Below are positions 46,070 to 55,352 of a DNA stretch of 64,000 nucleotides, one piece after another. The notes beneath the pieces were generated by a model. That model worked only from the letters and a program-made list of their open reading frames with translations. It was not told the origin of the DNA and did no database searches. This DNA is from Nitrospirota bacterium (GTDB taxonomy: Bacteria > Nitrospirota > JACRHJ01), in contig JAJYHX010000002.1 of assembly GCA_021784575.1 (NCBI GenBank), positions 124,001 through 188,000 on the forward strand, written 5' to 3'. The translations under genes and the position numbers were made by a program. Positions within the stretch are counted from its first letter, which is position 1. Each line of letters begins with the position of its first letter.

Positions 46070-47070
46070 GCGCGCGCCCCCGAAAGCTCTTCAATAAGCG
46101 ATGCGTATCTTCGCAGGTAGTCTTCCAGCGAATATTTCTCCGCAACGGTCCTGCGGCTCTCAATGCCCATTCTTTCCCTTAGAGATTTGTCGGCTATAAG
46201 CTCCGAGAGGCGCGCCTCCCATTCCTCGTTGCCGTTTGCGAGGAAGCCGTTTACGCCGTGTTTTATGATGTCGCAGTTTATGCCCACCGGAGAAGCCACG
46301 ACGGGCACGCCCACGGAAAAATACTGGAGTATCTTGAACCCGCACTTCCCCCGACTCCAGATGTCGTCCGTAAGGGGCATAAGCCCAATGTCCAGTTCGC
46401 GCAGGTATGCGAGCTCGTCCTCTACGCTCCACTTCCTCCTGTTTATCTTTATCCCTTCGAATTCAGGGAAATCGCTGCATATAACCGACAGGGAAATGTT
46501 CGGAAATTTTTCGGCAAGGTTTTTAAAGACCGGCTTAAGGGCTTCGAGATAAAACAGGTTTCCCTTCATGCCTATCCAGCCGATTACCACTTCCTTTTTA
46601 TCATTCAGTTTGCTGGGAAAATATTTTTCAGTATCCACCGGTGTAGTCAATATTTCCACCCGCCGGCAATATTTTCCGGCCTCCCTCGCCAGGTATTCGT
46701 TCCCGGCTACGGCTATGTCCGTTATCTCCATTATTCCCCTGAACCGGGCCGTGAACTTGCCGCTGTCCGGGAGGTGGCGCCGCGCGTCCGTATACATTAT
46801 GGCGTCGTCGAAATCGAAGATTATCTTTTTCCCGAGCGCCTTCAGCACGCGAAGCTCCAGACGGTTGAAGAGCTTCTTGTGCAATAAAATAATGTCCGCG
46901 CCGAAAAGCCCGAGGATGAGACGTATCCTGCCGAAAAGACCTTTAGGCACGCCGCGGACTTCGCATCGCCAGTCTTTTTTGGCCATCTCATCGGCCACGG
47001 GATATATCCTCAGGCGGCTGTTCGGGTCTTCCTTTTTATGGACCACGAAAACGATGCCTGTTCTACTCAT
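46066..47070 (-). CDS. GT4-like glycosyltransferase
   Basis: A 334-residue GT-B type enzyme. N-terminal VFVVHKKEDPNSRLRIYPVA, a middle segment IIFDFDDAIMYTDARR common to one GT4 subgroup, and the C-terminal GKCGFKILQYFSVGVPVVAS. I chose ATG 47070, which overlaps the stop of the preceding GT4 gene; the frame opens 12 codons earlier. The family assignment is reasonable and the substrate unknown. Confidence 0.8.
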   Translation of the reverse strand: MSRTGIVFVVHKKEDPNSRLRIYPVADEMAKKDWRCEVRGVPKGLFGRIRLILGLFGADIILLHKKLFNRLELRVLKALGKKIIFDFDDAIMYTDARRHLPDSGKFTARFRGIMEITDIAVAGNEYLAREAGKYCRRVEILTTPVDTEKYFPSKLNDKKEVVIGWIGMKGNLFYLEALKPVFKNLAEKFPNISLSVICSDFPEFEGIKINRRKWSVEDELAYLRELDIGLMPLTDDIWSRGKCGFKILQYFSVGVPVVASPVGINCDIIKHGVNGFLANGNEEWEARLSELIADKSLRERMGIESRRTVAEKYSLEDYLRRYASLIEELSGARA

Positions 47071-48181
47071 AAAGACCCGTGTATATTTCCTCGACCTTTC
47101 CGGCAACGCCTTCGCTTCCGTAAAACTCCCTCGCGCGCCTGGCGCATTTCGCGGAATATTCCTTCATCCGCCGCTCATCCGAGACGAGCCCGGATATAGC
47201 GCGTGCAAGCGCGGCGGAGTCTCCCGGCGGGACTATCACCCCGCAGGAGCCGTTGTCGAGCTGTTCCGGCATCCCGCCGACGGACGTCACGACGGACGGC
47301 AAGCCAGCCGCCATCGCATCCAGCAGGGAAAGAGGCGCGCCTTCCCACAAAGACGGCATCACGAAAATATCCATTGCCTTGTAAAGGAACGGTATGTCGT
47401 GCCGCTCGCCCATGAAAATTATTTTGTCTTCCACCCCAAAAGAACGCGCATGCTCCTTCAGCGCGCCTTCCAGTCTTCCTCCGCCTATCAATGCCGCCTT
47501 TGCATCAATGCCTTCTTTGTTGAGGATAGACACGGCCTTGATCAGGTAGGACTGCCCCTTGGCCTCGACAAGGCGTGCGACGTTGCCGAGCAACAGCCCG
47601 GCCTTCGGCAGTCCGAGCCGCTCCCGCGCCTCTTCAGAGGTAAGGCCGACCTGCATTCTCTCGAAGTCTATGCAGTTCGGGATTACGGAGATCTTCTCCG
47701 GTTGAACCCTGTCGTATTTCAGGACGTCTTTCTTTACCGCCTCGGAGACTGCGATTACAGCGCCGGTATGCCGGGCAAGCAACCTGTTTATCATAACCCT
47801 GTGCGGCTTAACCTTTGAATAAACATTCTGCGCATGGAGCACGCATTTCGGCCTGACGGCAGTGGGCAGCAGCATCACCGCAATCCTTCCATACATCCCG
47901 GCATGGTACAGATGCATATGAACGATATGAATCTGCCTCTGGACGATTATCTTTTTTATATCCCGAACCGCCCGGATATCGAAACCCTTTCCCTTCATCC
48001 TGTGAAGCGCAATAACCTCGAAGCCCATGTCTTCTATCCGCTCGCCGATTACGCCCTTGTCGGAGATGCAGCAGGTAATGGGGTTAAACCGCGTCCTGTC
48101 CAGCTTCTGAAGGACGTTCAGCCAGAAAATCTCCGCTCCGCCCACAGGCATGGTTACAAAAACGCTCAGGATGTTTTTCAT
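47063..48181 (-). CDS. GT4 glycosyltransferase
   Basis: A 372-residue GT-B enzyme: VTMPVGGAEIFWLNVL glycine loop, LLGNVARLVEAKGQSYLI and the acidic motif LWEGAPLSLLDAMAAGLPSV. It overlaps the GT9 gene upstream by 4 bases (ATGA) and the next GT4 downstream. Probably a core or O-antigen glycosyltransferase. Confidence 0.87.
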   Translation of the reverse strand: MKNILSVFVTMPVGGAEIFWLNVLQKLDRTRFNPITCCISDKGVIGERIEDMGFEVIALHRMKGKGFDIRAVRDIKKIIVQRQIHIVHMHLYHAGMYGRIAVMLLPTAVRPKCVLHAQNVYSKVKPHRVMINRLLARHTGAVIAVSEAVKKDVLKYDRVQPEKISVIPNCIDFERMQVGLTSEEARERLGLPKAGLLLGNVARLVEAKGQSYLIKAVSILNKEGIDAKAALIGGGRLEGALKEHARSFGVEDKIIFMGERHDIPFLYKAMDIFVMPSLWEGAPLSLLDAMAAGLPSVVTSVGGMPEQLDNGSCGVIVPPGDSAALARAISGLVSDERRMKEYSAKCARRAREFYGSEGVAGKVEEIYTGLYE

Positions 48182-49209
48182 AAATAAATATTTATAAGTT
48201 CTTCAACAGCCTGAATTACCTCGGGCACGGTTATGGCTTCGAGGCAGTCGCTTTTCTTGCTCCCGCCGCAGCCGTCCCTGCGGCAGGGGATGCAGGGGAA
48301 TTCGTCGTTTTTCATCACAACGCGGGCCTTGCCGGTATACGGCCCCCATACGTTATAATCGGAAGGGCCGAAAAGGGCCGCAACCGGAGTCCCGACAGCC
48401 GCCGCCATGTGCATCGGCGCCGAATCCACGCCGAAGAACAGCCTGCTCATCTTAAGGAGCGAGGCAAGCTGTCCGAGCGTCAGAAGGCCGGAGAGGTCTA
48501 CCGGTTTCTCTTTTGCGAAACCCGCGACCGCCCTTGCCTTGTCTATCTCCCTTTTGTCCGGCCCGGATGTCAGAACCACGTCGAATCCCCTGTCGCGCAG
48601 GTAGTCCATTACGCCGGCGGCGGACTTGTCGTTCCAGCATTTGAAGAGCCAGCGCGATGTCGGATGCACGACCGCTATCCGGGCGCCGTCTTTAATCCCG
48701 CTCCCGGCAAGCATGTCGAGGACGCGCTCGTCGTTCTCCCTGGACGTATGAAGCTCAAGCCTCTGGCCGCCCGGCTCTATCCCGAGCGGCCTTATCATCT
48801 CCATGTCCATGAGCGCGCGGTGCCTGTCCCACTTCTGGGGCACGAGGTCGGTAAAAAGCCTGCTTTTGCCGTGAAAACCCCTGCCCGCGGGGTCCGCGCC
48901 GATCCTCCTGCCCGCCCCGGAGGCGATGCACATTATCGCGCCTCTGTCTCCCTCGGTCATGTTTATAGCAACATCGAACCTTGCGCGGCGGAGGGTTTTA
49001 AGCAGCCTCAAGTCTTCGATAACGCCGCTCCCTTTTTTAAACGGGAGCACCTCCGCCACGCACGGATTAAAGGACAGCATCTCTTCCATCCCTTGCGGGA
49101 TCACCGCCGTTATACCGGCATCGGGATAGAAATCCTTCAGTGCGCGCAGCATCGGGGTCATCATCAGGACGTCGCCGATATGCCGCAGTTTTATGACCAG
49201 AATCCTCAT
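48178..49209 (-). CDS. GT9 heptosyltransferase, WaaQ-like
   Basis: ADP-heptose:LPS heptosyltransferase family, 343 residues. N-terminal ILVIKLRHIGDVLMMTPML and the C-terminal FFGVDSAPMHMAAAVGTPVA with LFGPSDYNVWGPY are family signatures. The RHIGDVLMMTP form resembles WaaQ, which adds the third heptose. WaaC and WaaF are encoded separately nearby, which fits a three-heptose inner core. Confidence 0.85.
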   Translation of the reverse strand: MRILVIKLRHIGDVLMMTPMLRALKDFYPDAGITAVIPQGMEEMLSFNPCVAEVLPFKKGSGVIEDLRLLKTLRRARFDVAINMTEGDRGAIMCIASGAGRRIGADPAGRGFHGKSRLFTDLVPQKWDRHRALMDMEMIRPLGIEPGGQRLELHTSRENDERVLDMLAGSGIKDGARIAVVHPTSRWLFKCWNDKSAAGVMDYLRDRGFDVVLTSGPDKREIDKARAVAGFAKEKPVDLSGLLTLGQLASLLKMSRLFFGVDSAPMHMAAAVGTPVAALFGPSDYNVWGPYTGKARVVMKNDEFPCIPCRRDGCGGSKKSDCLEAITVPEVIQAVEELINIYL

Positions 49210-49227
49210 GAAATTAACCGCTGATCT

Positions 49228-50025
49228 TCACGGATTTTTATCCCGAATATTAGTCCGCGTCAATCCGTGGTCCAATCTCTCTTTTATCGTCATCTCCAGA
49301 AGCTTCGCGTATTTCGAGAACGTATAGCACGAATAAAGACCGGCGAGCAAAAGGCCGCGGATGCCGTCGCGGAAGCCGCCTTTGAATAGATACATTTTCA
49401 TGAACGTCATATGCGGCCTTAAGAGCAGATCGGAGATTTTCGCACTGCGGCCCTGTTGCCGCATCTCCTGCGCCGCAAGGGTGGAATATCTGTCCGCTCT
49501 AAGGAGATAATCCGAGACGCCGTCGTAGGTGAAGTGGAGCATCGGGTTCTTAAGGTATCCCGCCTCCCCGTCCAGTTTCACCGCCTCATGCACGGCCCGC
49601 TCCTGGAACCTCCCGCGTCTCCTGTCGAATAGCCTTACAGAATAATCCGGATACCAGCCGCCGTGTCTTATCTCCCTGCCCATGAAGTGGTTCCTTCGCG
49701 GGCATCGATAACCCGGCCTGTCAGGACCGGCATCCACGAGCTTGCTTATTTCCTCGGCAAGGGCGGGCGTTATCCGCTCGTCGGCGTCGAGGACGAACAC
49801 CCAGTCGTTCCCGGCCAGTTCCACGGCTCTTTGCTTTTGCGCCGAGAACCCGCGCCACTCCTCCTGGAATATCCTGTCCGTAAATTCCCTGCAAATATCC
49901 ACAGTGCCGTCCGCGCTGAAGGAGTCCAGCACGACAATCTCGTCCGCAAAAGACGCGCCGGCAAGCGCATCACGGATATTTTTCTCTTCGTCTTTCGTGA
50001 TGACGACAACGGAGACGGCGGCCAT
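49228..50025 (-). CDS. GT2 LPS core glycosyltransferase, WaaE/KdtX-like
   Basis: A 265-residue GT2 enzyme with VSVVVITKDEEKNIRDAL, DEIVVLDSFSADGT, FVLDADERI and HFMGREIRHGGWYPDYSVRL. These are typical of WaaE/KdtX, which adds a beta-1,4-glucose to heptose I. It begins at the stop codon of the Trm112-like gene (TAATG). Confidence 0.83.
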   Translation of the reverse strand: MAAVSVVVITKDEEKNIRDALAGASFADEIVVLDSFSADGTVDICREFTDRIFQEEWRGFSAQKQRAVELAGNDWVFVLDADERITPALAEEISKLVDAGPDRPGYRCPRRNHFMGREIRHGGWYPDYSVRLFDRRRGRFQERAVHEAVKLDGEAGYLKNPMLHFTYDGVSDYLLRADRYSTLAAQEMRQQGRSAKISDLLLRPHMTFMKMYLFKGGFRDGIRGLLLAGLYSCYTFSKYAKLLEMTIKERLDHGLTRTNIRDKNP

Positions 50026-50192
50026 TACGGGAGCTTCTCCGCCTCGTCGATCAGCATTACCGGGATGTCGTCCTTTATGTGATACTTGAGCTTGCAGGCG
50101 TCACATATCAGCGCGTCGCCGCTTTCAGTCAGCCGCAGATCGCCCTTGCATTTCGGACATGCGAGTATTTCCAGGAGTTCCCTGCTTATCAT
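50025..50192 (-). CDS. Trm112-family small zinc-finger protein
   Basis: A 55-residue protein with two cysteine pairs, CPKC and CDAC, in MISRELLEILACPKCKGDLR and the following strand, ending IKDDIPVMLIDEAEKL. This matches the YcaR/Trm112 family, which sits beside lpxK and kdsB in many bacteria and may stabilise partner enzymes. I chose ATG 50192, which has GGAGGGAAA just before it; the longer frame lies in waaC and lacks support. Confidence 0.88.
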   Translation of the reverse strand: MISRELLEILACPKCKGDLRLTESGDALICDACKLKYHIKDDIPVMLIDEAEKLP

Positions 50193-51226
50193 TTTCCCTC
50201 CTCCAGCATCTCTTCCGCCGCGCGCAAGACGTCTTCCACCGTAATATCCTTCATGCACATCAGATGCTTCTTTTCCGGACATTCCCTTTTAAGACACGGA
50301 GAACAGGCCGCGCCGGAAGTAATTACCCTGTGGCCGCGTCCATACGGGCCGGTGCGCGCGGGAGCAGTCGGGCCGAATATCGCCAGCGCCTTTGTCCCCA
50401 TTGCCGCCGCAACGTGCATCGGTCCGGAGTCGTTCGTTATCATAAGCCGCGCCATGCCGAGGAGCGCCGCAAGCCCCTTCAGAGACGTCTTCCCGAAGGC
50501 AAGGCTTTCTATTCCTATAAGCCCTTCCAGCCCGGACATCACGTCCGCTTCGTCCGCGCTCCCGATAAAAATATATTTCACCCCCCTGCGCTCTTTCAGC
50601 GCCAGCGCGAGGCGGGCGAATTTTTCCGCCTCCCAGCGTTTGGTTATCCATCTCGCCGACGGCGCAATAGCCGCAAACTCCTCGCCCTCGCCTATGCCAG
50701 CGCTTTTCAGGATTCGTCCGGCCCCGGTTAAATCCTCCGGGCCTGTTGCGATATTAAACCGCGGTATCCGCGGCGGCGCAATCCCGATGGCATCAAGCGC
50801 AAGAAGGTATCTGTCCACGGCGTGCATGTCCGGCTGCGCGGCACGGATTTTCCGGTTATAAAAGAACCTCGCGCCCTCGCGCGCATTTTCAAAACCAATC
50901 TTCCTCCCGGCCCTGCACGCAAGCGTCATAAGCCCGCTCCGCAACAGCCCCTGGAGGTCTATCACGGCATCGTATTCCTTCGCCCTCAACGCCCTTGCAA
51001 ACCGGGAAAGCTCACTGAATACACCCGCGCTTCTGTCGAATGTGATGATGTTCGTTATCGCCGGGTGGCCGGCGAGCACGGGCGCGTGCGCCCTGAAGAC
51101 CGCCCAGTCTATTTCAAGGTTCGGCGCGGCTTCCTTAAGGGCGTTTGCGACCGGCAGGGCGTGGATAATATCCCCAAGAGAGCTCGGTTTTATTATCAGG
51201 ACTTTTTTAAGTCTTCGATTATCCAA
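50189..51226 (-). CDS. waaC: Lipopolysaccharide heptosyltransferase I
   Basis: Adds the first heptose to Kdo2-lipid A. The 345 residues begin KVLIIKPSSLGDIIHALPVA, the WaaC-type N-terminus, and have MITNDSGPMHVAAAMGTKA with IFGPTAPARTGPYG near the end. GT9 family. It overlaps gmhB by 31 bases and the Trm112-like gene by 4. Confidence 0.9.
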   Translation of the reverse strand: MDNRRLKKVLIIKPSSLGDIIHALPVANALKEAAPNLEIDWAVFRAHAPVLAGHPAITNIITFDRSAGVFSELSRFARALRAKEYDAVIDLQGLLRSGLMTLACRAGRKIGFENAREGARFFYNRKIRAAQPDMHAVDRYLLALDAIGIAPPRIPRFNIATGPEDLTGAGRILKSAGIGEGEEFAAIAPSARWITKRWEAEKFARLALALKERRGVKYIFIGSADEADVMSGLEGLIGIESLAFGKTSLKGLAALLGMARLMITNDSGPMHVAAAMGTKALAIFGPTAPARTGPYGRGHRVITSGAACSPCLKRECPEKKHLMCMKDITVEDVLRAAEEMLEEGK

Positions 51227-51765
51227 TCCGCCGCCTCCGGCAGGCTTTCGGACACCATGTCGGGCGCCATCCCTTTTTCTTCTAACAGGGCCTTTTCCTC
51301 GCTGCCGAAACCGGTCAGGACAAGCACCGTCTTCCCGCCAGCGTTTTTGCCGAGCTCTATGTCCGTCGCCTTGTCACCCACAAAATATGACGAAGACAGG
51401 TCGATGCCGAATTTCTCCGACGCGCTTACGGCCATGCCGGTCTTCGGCTTCCGGCACTCGCAATCGACCATCTCGCCGTGGCGCGGGTGGTGCGGGCAGA
51501 AGTAATATGCGTCAACCTTCGCGCCCTTCGCTTCCAACAGGTCGGCGAGTTTCAGGTTGACCTTGTGCAGGTCGTCCTCCGTGAAAAGCCCCCTCGCCAC
51601 GCCGGACTGGTTGCTGACGACAACCAGCCTGAACCCGGCCATCTTAAGCCTTACGAGCGCCTCCGCCGCGCCGGGGATGAGGCAGACCTTCTCCGGGTCG
51701 GAAAGGTATCCAATCTCCTCGTTTATCGTCCCGTCTCTATCAAGGAAAACCGCTCGTTCAGGCAT
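51196..51765 (-). CDS. gmhB: D-glycero-D-manno-heptose 1,7-bisphosphate 7-phosphatase
   Basis: HAD-family phosphatase of ADP-heptose synthesis. The 189 residues have the nucleophile motif VFLDRDGTINEE (Asp8 and Asp10), VVSNQSG and the zinc-loop CPHHPRHGEMVDCECRKPKT, which is diagnostic for GmhB. It lies between waaF and waaC and acts after the RfaE-type kinase encoded at 40099-41088. Confidence 0.95.
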   Translation of the reverse strand: MPERAVFLDRDGTINEEIGYLSDPEKVCLIPGAAEALVRLKMAGFRLVVVSNQSGVARGLFTEDDLHKVNLKLADLLEAKGAKVDAYYFCPHHPRHGEMVDCECRKPKTGMAVSASEKFGIDLSSSYFVGDKATDIELGKNAGGKTVLVLTGFGSEEKALLEEKGMAPDMVSESLPEAADWIIEDLKKS

Positions 51766-51796
51766 TTTGTCTCTTCATAACTCCCCCGGCCTTGCC

Positions 51797-51837
51797 TCCC
51801 CATCTTATCTTGAGAGGGGGATAATAGGGGGCGTTAC
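51797..51837. repeat. TAACGCCCCC hairpin repeat, copy 4
   Basis: TCCCCATCTTATCTTGAGAG then GGGGGAT, followed by the GGGGGCGTTAC edge. On the minus strand the edge GTAACGCCCCC holds the waaF stop codon (51834-51836). It fills the waaF-gmhB gap. Confidence 0.85.
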
Positions 51838-52856
51838 TTCAGTAGCTCCTCCGCCGCCTTAAGGACCTTTCCAGCGTTTACGCGCTCAAGGCAGGCGTAG
51901 TGTTTGTACGGGCAGGTCCTTTTGAAGCACGGGCTGCACGTAACCGGTTCACGGACGACGACGGATTTTTTGTTGAAAGGCCCCGTCGCCGTCGGGTCTG
52001 TCGAGCCGAAAACGGCAACCGTCGGGACGTCAAGCGCGGCGGCGATATGCATCGGGCCGGAGTCGTTCGTGATGAAAACGGAGCAGGTTTTAATCAGCGC
52101 CATAAGCTCCCGCAGGCTCGTCTTTCCGGCAAGGTTTACGGCTTCTTCCCTCATGGAGGCCCGGACTGCTCCGGCGGTATCAGTCTCGCCGTGACCGCCG
52201 AAGATGATTACCTTTGCGCCCGTATTCCTTGCCAGCCCGTCCGCCGCCTGCCCAAAGCGCTCCGGGTGCCATCTCTTTGACACGCCGTATTGCGCTCCGG
52301 GGTTGATTCCCGCGATGACATCTCCCTTTTTTATCCCGAATTTATTCAAAAGCCCCCAGGCCGAGCTTATCTCCTCCTTCAAAAGATAGAGTTTCGGCGC
52401 GTGCCCGTCCGTCTTAAACCCCAGCTTCTCGATGAGGTCGAGGTAGTAGTAAACCTGGTGCTTCTTCCTTGTCTCGCTCGATACCTTCACGCCATTTGTG
52501 AGGAGTATCCCGCGCCCGTCAGTCGCATATCCCATGCGTTCGGGTATGTTTGCCAGGAACGCGAGCAAAGCCGCCTCGAACGCATTCTGAAGGAGGATGG
52601 CGGTGTCGAATTTTTTTCCCCTTATCTCGCCCACGGCGCGGACCAGGCCGCCCGGCCCGGAATGCTTTCCCCTCCTGTCGAGCGGCATTACATGGTCGAT
52701 TGCCGGGTTCCCCAGAAGCAGCATGTCGAGCGGGGGGCGCACAAGGGCCGTAATCTCGGCATCCGGGCGGCTCTTCCGTATACCCGCCAGGGCCGGGGAC
52801 GCCATGACAAGATCGCCCACCCAGTTTGTAACGCGGACAATTACCTTCTCACGCAT
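51834..52856 (-). CDS. waaF: Lipopolysaccharide heptosyltransferase II
   Basis: Adds the second heptose of the inner core. The 340 residues begin VIVRVTNWVGDLVMASPALA, the WaaF signature, and carry FITNDSGPMHIAAALDVPTV and FGSTDPTATGPF. Stop codon TAA is supplied by a repeat (51797-51837). The start overlaps the lpxL stop by one base. Confidence 0.94.
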   Translation of the reverse strand: MREKVIVRVTNWVGDLVMASPALAGIRKSRPDAEITALVRPPLDMLLLGNPAIDHVMPLDRRGKHSGPGGLVRAVGEIRGKKFDTAILLQNAFEAALLAFLANIPERMGYATDGRGILLTNGVKVSSETRKKHQVYYYLDLIEKLGFKTDGHAPKLYLLKEEISSAWGLLNKFGIKKGDVIAGINPGAQYGVSKRWHPERFGQAADGLARNTGAKVIIFGGHGETDTAGAVRASMREEAVNLAGKTSLRELMALIKTCSVFITNDSGPMHIAAALDVPTVAVFGSTDPTATGPFNKKSVVVREPVTCSPCFKRTCPYKHYACLERVNAGKVLKAAEELLK

Positions 52857-53788
52857 TATTCCAAAGACTCCGGGGCCTCAAGCGGCCTTGTCTTCCAGCG
52901 TCTGTGCATCCAGAACCACTGGTCGGGATATTTCCTTATAAAATCCTCGATTACCATCGTATATGCCTGCGTATTGGTTATCAGATCGGCCTCTTTATCG
53001 CCGCTGTCCACAAAAGGGATCTCGTCGCCAATGTATATCTCGTGCAGTTCGCGGTCAACCCGCCTTATGAACGCGGGAATTACCGGGGCCTTTGTCCTTG
53101 CGGCTATCAGCGCAAGGCCCTTGTTCGTGCATGCAGGCCTGCCGAAGAAATCGACAAAGACCCCCTCCTTGCGCGCGACATTCTGGTCGAGGAGTATCCC
53201 GACCGTCCCGCCCTCCGAAACCGTCCGGAGTATTTCCTTCAGGCCCCATTTCTTGCCTATGAGAAAATTACCGTACCTCGTGCGGGCTTTCGATACGAGC
53301 CTCTCAAGGTGCGGGTTATCCAGGGGCCTAACAACCACCCCGAAGGGCGGCTTCCTGACCGACTGAGCCATGGCAAGGAGCTCCCAGCTTCCGCAGTGCC
53401 CGGTAAGTAGAAGCAGCCCCCCGCCCTTTGAAAGCGCCCTGTCGTATGCCTCCAGGTTAATGATTTTAAAGTGTTTTCCTATGCCGTCCCTGAAAAACCG
53501 CTCCGACCTTATGAACTCGATTGCAGACCTGCCGAAGTTTACGAAAACGTCTTTCGCCGTTTCGCGCAGCTCTGTTTCGTTTTTATCCTTAAAGCTGTTC
53601 CTCAGGTTATCAAGCGTAATATCCCGATGCCGCCTGTCAATCTTGAATGCCGTCAGCCCAAGTATTCCGCCCAGCCAGTATGCCATCGGATACGGGAGCA
53701 GTCTTGCAAGCCCGCACATCGCCAGTACCAGCCAATATTCGATAAGCCATTGTAACCTTCTGACTTGCCTGTTTTTTTTATTACTCAT
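52856..53788 (-). CDS. lpxL: Lipid A biosynthesis late acyltransferase (LpxL/HtrB family)
   Basis: Membrane acyltransferase that adds a secondary acyl chain to Kdo2-lipid IVA. The 310 residues have an N-terminal membrane segment, the HX4E catalytic motif LLTGHCGSWELLA, GILLDQNVARKEGVFVDFFG and NKGLALIAARTKAPV. I chose ATG 53788 with AAGG upstream; it overlaps lpxK by 8 bases. The frame opens with a TTG four codons earlier. Confidence 0.92.
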   Translation of the reverse strand: MSNKKNRQVRRLQWLIEYWLVLAMCGLARLLPYPMAYWLGGILGLTAFKIDRRHRDITLDNLRNSFKDKNETELRETAKDVFVNFGRSAIEFIRSERFFRDGIGKHFKIINLEAYDRALSKGGGLLLLTGHCGSWELLAMAQSVRKPPFGVVVRPLDNPHLERLVSKARTRYGNFLIGKKWGLKEILRTVSEGGTVGILLDQNVARKEGVFVDFFGRPACTNKGLALIAARTKAPVIPAFIRRVDRELHEIYIGDEIPFVDSGDKEADLITNTQAYTMVIEDFIRKYPDQWFWMHRRWKTRPLEAPESLE

Positions 53789-54899
53789 CACCGCCTTCAA
53801 ACAAGCTGTTTAATGCCGCTTCCAGAGGCCCGGCATCGTCGATTTTCAGGCCCGCTTTCAGCGCGTAAGTTTCCGGATTTTCCGGCAAAAGTCCTTCTAA
53901 TTTCACGGCGTCTTTTTCCGTGGTCAAGAGTATTTCCGCGCCGGATTTTCTTGCTTCTTCAAGGAGATATGCCACGTCTCCTGATGTGTATGAGTGATGG
54001 TCCACATACTGTTTCGACTTCGTGATTTTAACATTAACTCCATGTAAAATCAACGAAAAAGACCCCGGATTGGCGATTCCGCAGAACGCGAAAACCCCTC
54101 TTCCGGTAAGCGTTTCCAGAGGTCTTTCTTCGTGTGTTTTAATGTTGTAAATACTTATTGGGAAATATTTTGCATTAAGCACTGAACCTATTGTTAATGC
54201 ATATGATTTTATTTCTTCAAGCGCCTCTGAAGGCACGTTCCCTGCCCCGGTAAAAACTATCAAATCCGCGCCGGCGGCCCCTTTTTTCGGCCCGCGCAGA
54301 TAGCCCATCGGAATGGTGTGTCCGTTCCCGAACGGGTGCGCCGCATCCATCAGGAGGATGTTCAGGTCGCGGTGCAGCCGCAGGTGCTGGAAGCCGTCGT
54401 CGAGGATTACGGCCTCCGGATGGAAGCGCTCCCAGGCGAGCATACCGGCCCGATACCTGTCGCTCCCCATCACGACCGGCACACCCGGCGCCAGCAGGCT
54501 GCGGGCGATTAATACCGGTTCATCTCCCGCCTCGGACGCCGGAAGGACGTTCCCGCGCCCGTCCGAAGACGGTCGACCGTCCGAGACCACGCACACGCGG
54601 CCCTCGGACGCCCCCTTGTAGCCGCGCGTGAGCACCGCCGTTTTGACGCCCCGCTCCGTCAGCATCGTTGCAATCTCTATCACCATCGGCGTCTTGCCCG
54701 TGCCGCCCGCGGTGATGTTGCCGACGCTGATGACCTTGCACGGCAGACGCTTCGGCTTGACAAGCCCGCTCGTATACGCCCACGCATTCAGCCCCGCGCC
54801 CATGCCGTAAAGCGCGCTCGCGGGATATAGAAGATACATCCACGCAGGCAGAGGCCGTTCGCCCTTGAGGGCGGAGAGGAGATTGGGAGAGAGGTTCAT
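53781..54899 (-). CDS. lpxK: Tetraacyldisaccharide 4'-kinase
   Basis: Phosphorylates the 4' position of the lipid A disaccharide. The 372 residues have an N-terminal membrane helix, the P-loop GNITAGGTGKTPM near residues 59-71, LTRGYKG, DEPVLIA and LDDGFQHLRLHRDL. The ATG directly follows the stop of the DUF559 gene (TAAATG). Confidence 0.95.
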   Translation of the reverse strand: MNLSPNLLSALKGERPLPAWMYLLYPASALYGMGAGLNAWAYTSGLVKPKRLPCKVISVGNITAGGTGKTPMVIEIATMLTERGVKTAVLTRGYKGASEGRVCVVSDGRPSSDGRGNVLPASEAGDEPVLIARSLLAPGVPVVMGSDRYRAGMLAWERFHPEAVILDDGFQHLRLHRDLNILLMDAAHPFGNGHTIPMGYLRGPKKGAAGADLIVFTGAGNVPSEALEEIKSYALTIGSVLNAKYFPISIYNIKTHEERPLETLTGRGVFAFCGIANPGSFSLILHGVNVKITKSKQYVDHHSYTSGDVAYLLEEARKSGAEILLTTEKDAVKLEGLLPENPETYALKAGLKIDDAGPLEAALNSLFEGGDE

Positions 54900-55343
54900 T
54901 TAGCCCTCTCCCCTGGCTTGCCGCTCTTCCACTGCGGGGAGAGGGGTGGAAGGCAATGTTTTTGATGTTACCCCTCTCCCTTCGATGGGAGAGGGGATGG
55001 GGAGAGGGTGATCCAAATTTCTTTTTATATCCTCTAAAACCGCCTCTAATTCATTAAATAAATCATTATTCCAATACCTGATGACTCGGAACCCGTTCTC
55101 TTTCAGCCATTCGTCTCTCTCGTGGTCTCTTTCTTTTTGAAGCGCATGTTGCCCACCGTCAAGCTCAACGATAAGTTTTTTACCAAAACACACAAAATCA
55201 GCAATGAATTTTCCTATCGGAGCCTGCCGTTTAAATTTATAGCCTGCAAATCTTTTTGCTCGCAAATGTCCCCAAAGCAGATTTTCAGCATCCGTTTGTT
55301 CCTTTCGCAGTTGTTTGGCTATTGTGGCGATTATCTTTTCCAA
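54900..55343 (-). CDS. DUF559 endonuclease-like protein with repeat-derived C-terminus
   Basis: A 147-residue protein. Residues 5-112 match the DUF559 family, a restriction-endonuclease-like fold related to Vsr: RAKRFAGYKFKRQAPIGKF, IADFVCFGKKLIVELDGGQH (candidate Asp and Glu catalytic residues) and WLKENGFRVIRYWNNDLF. The last 34 residues (LPIPSPIEGRG and on to ARGEG) are encoded by the CCCTCTCCC repeat at 54903-55011. The start is TTG 55343. The upstream gap holds another copy of the repeat. It interrupts the kdtA-lpxK pair and looks like an inserted module. Function is unknown. Confidence 0.82.
   Translation of the reverse strand: MEKIIATIAKQLRKEQTDAENLLWGHLRAKRFAGYKFKRQAPIGKFIADFVCFGKKLIVELDGGQHALQKERDHERDEWLKENGFRVIRYWNNDLFNELEAVLEDIKRNLDHPLPIPSPIEGRGVTSKTLPSTPLPAVEERQARGEG
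54903..55011. repeat. CCCTCTCCC palindromic repeats at the DUF559 3' end
   Basis: Two hairpins, each with CCCTCTCCC and GGGAGAGGG-type arms (around 54904-54947 and 54970-55009). They are translated as the C-terminus of the DUF559 protein, and its stop codon lies at the repeat edge. Confidence 0.85.
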
Positions 55344-55352
55344 AACAGATGA

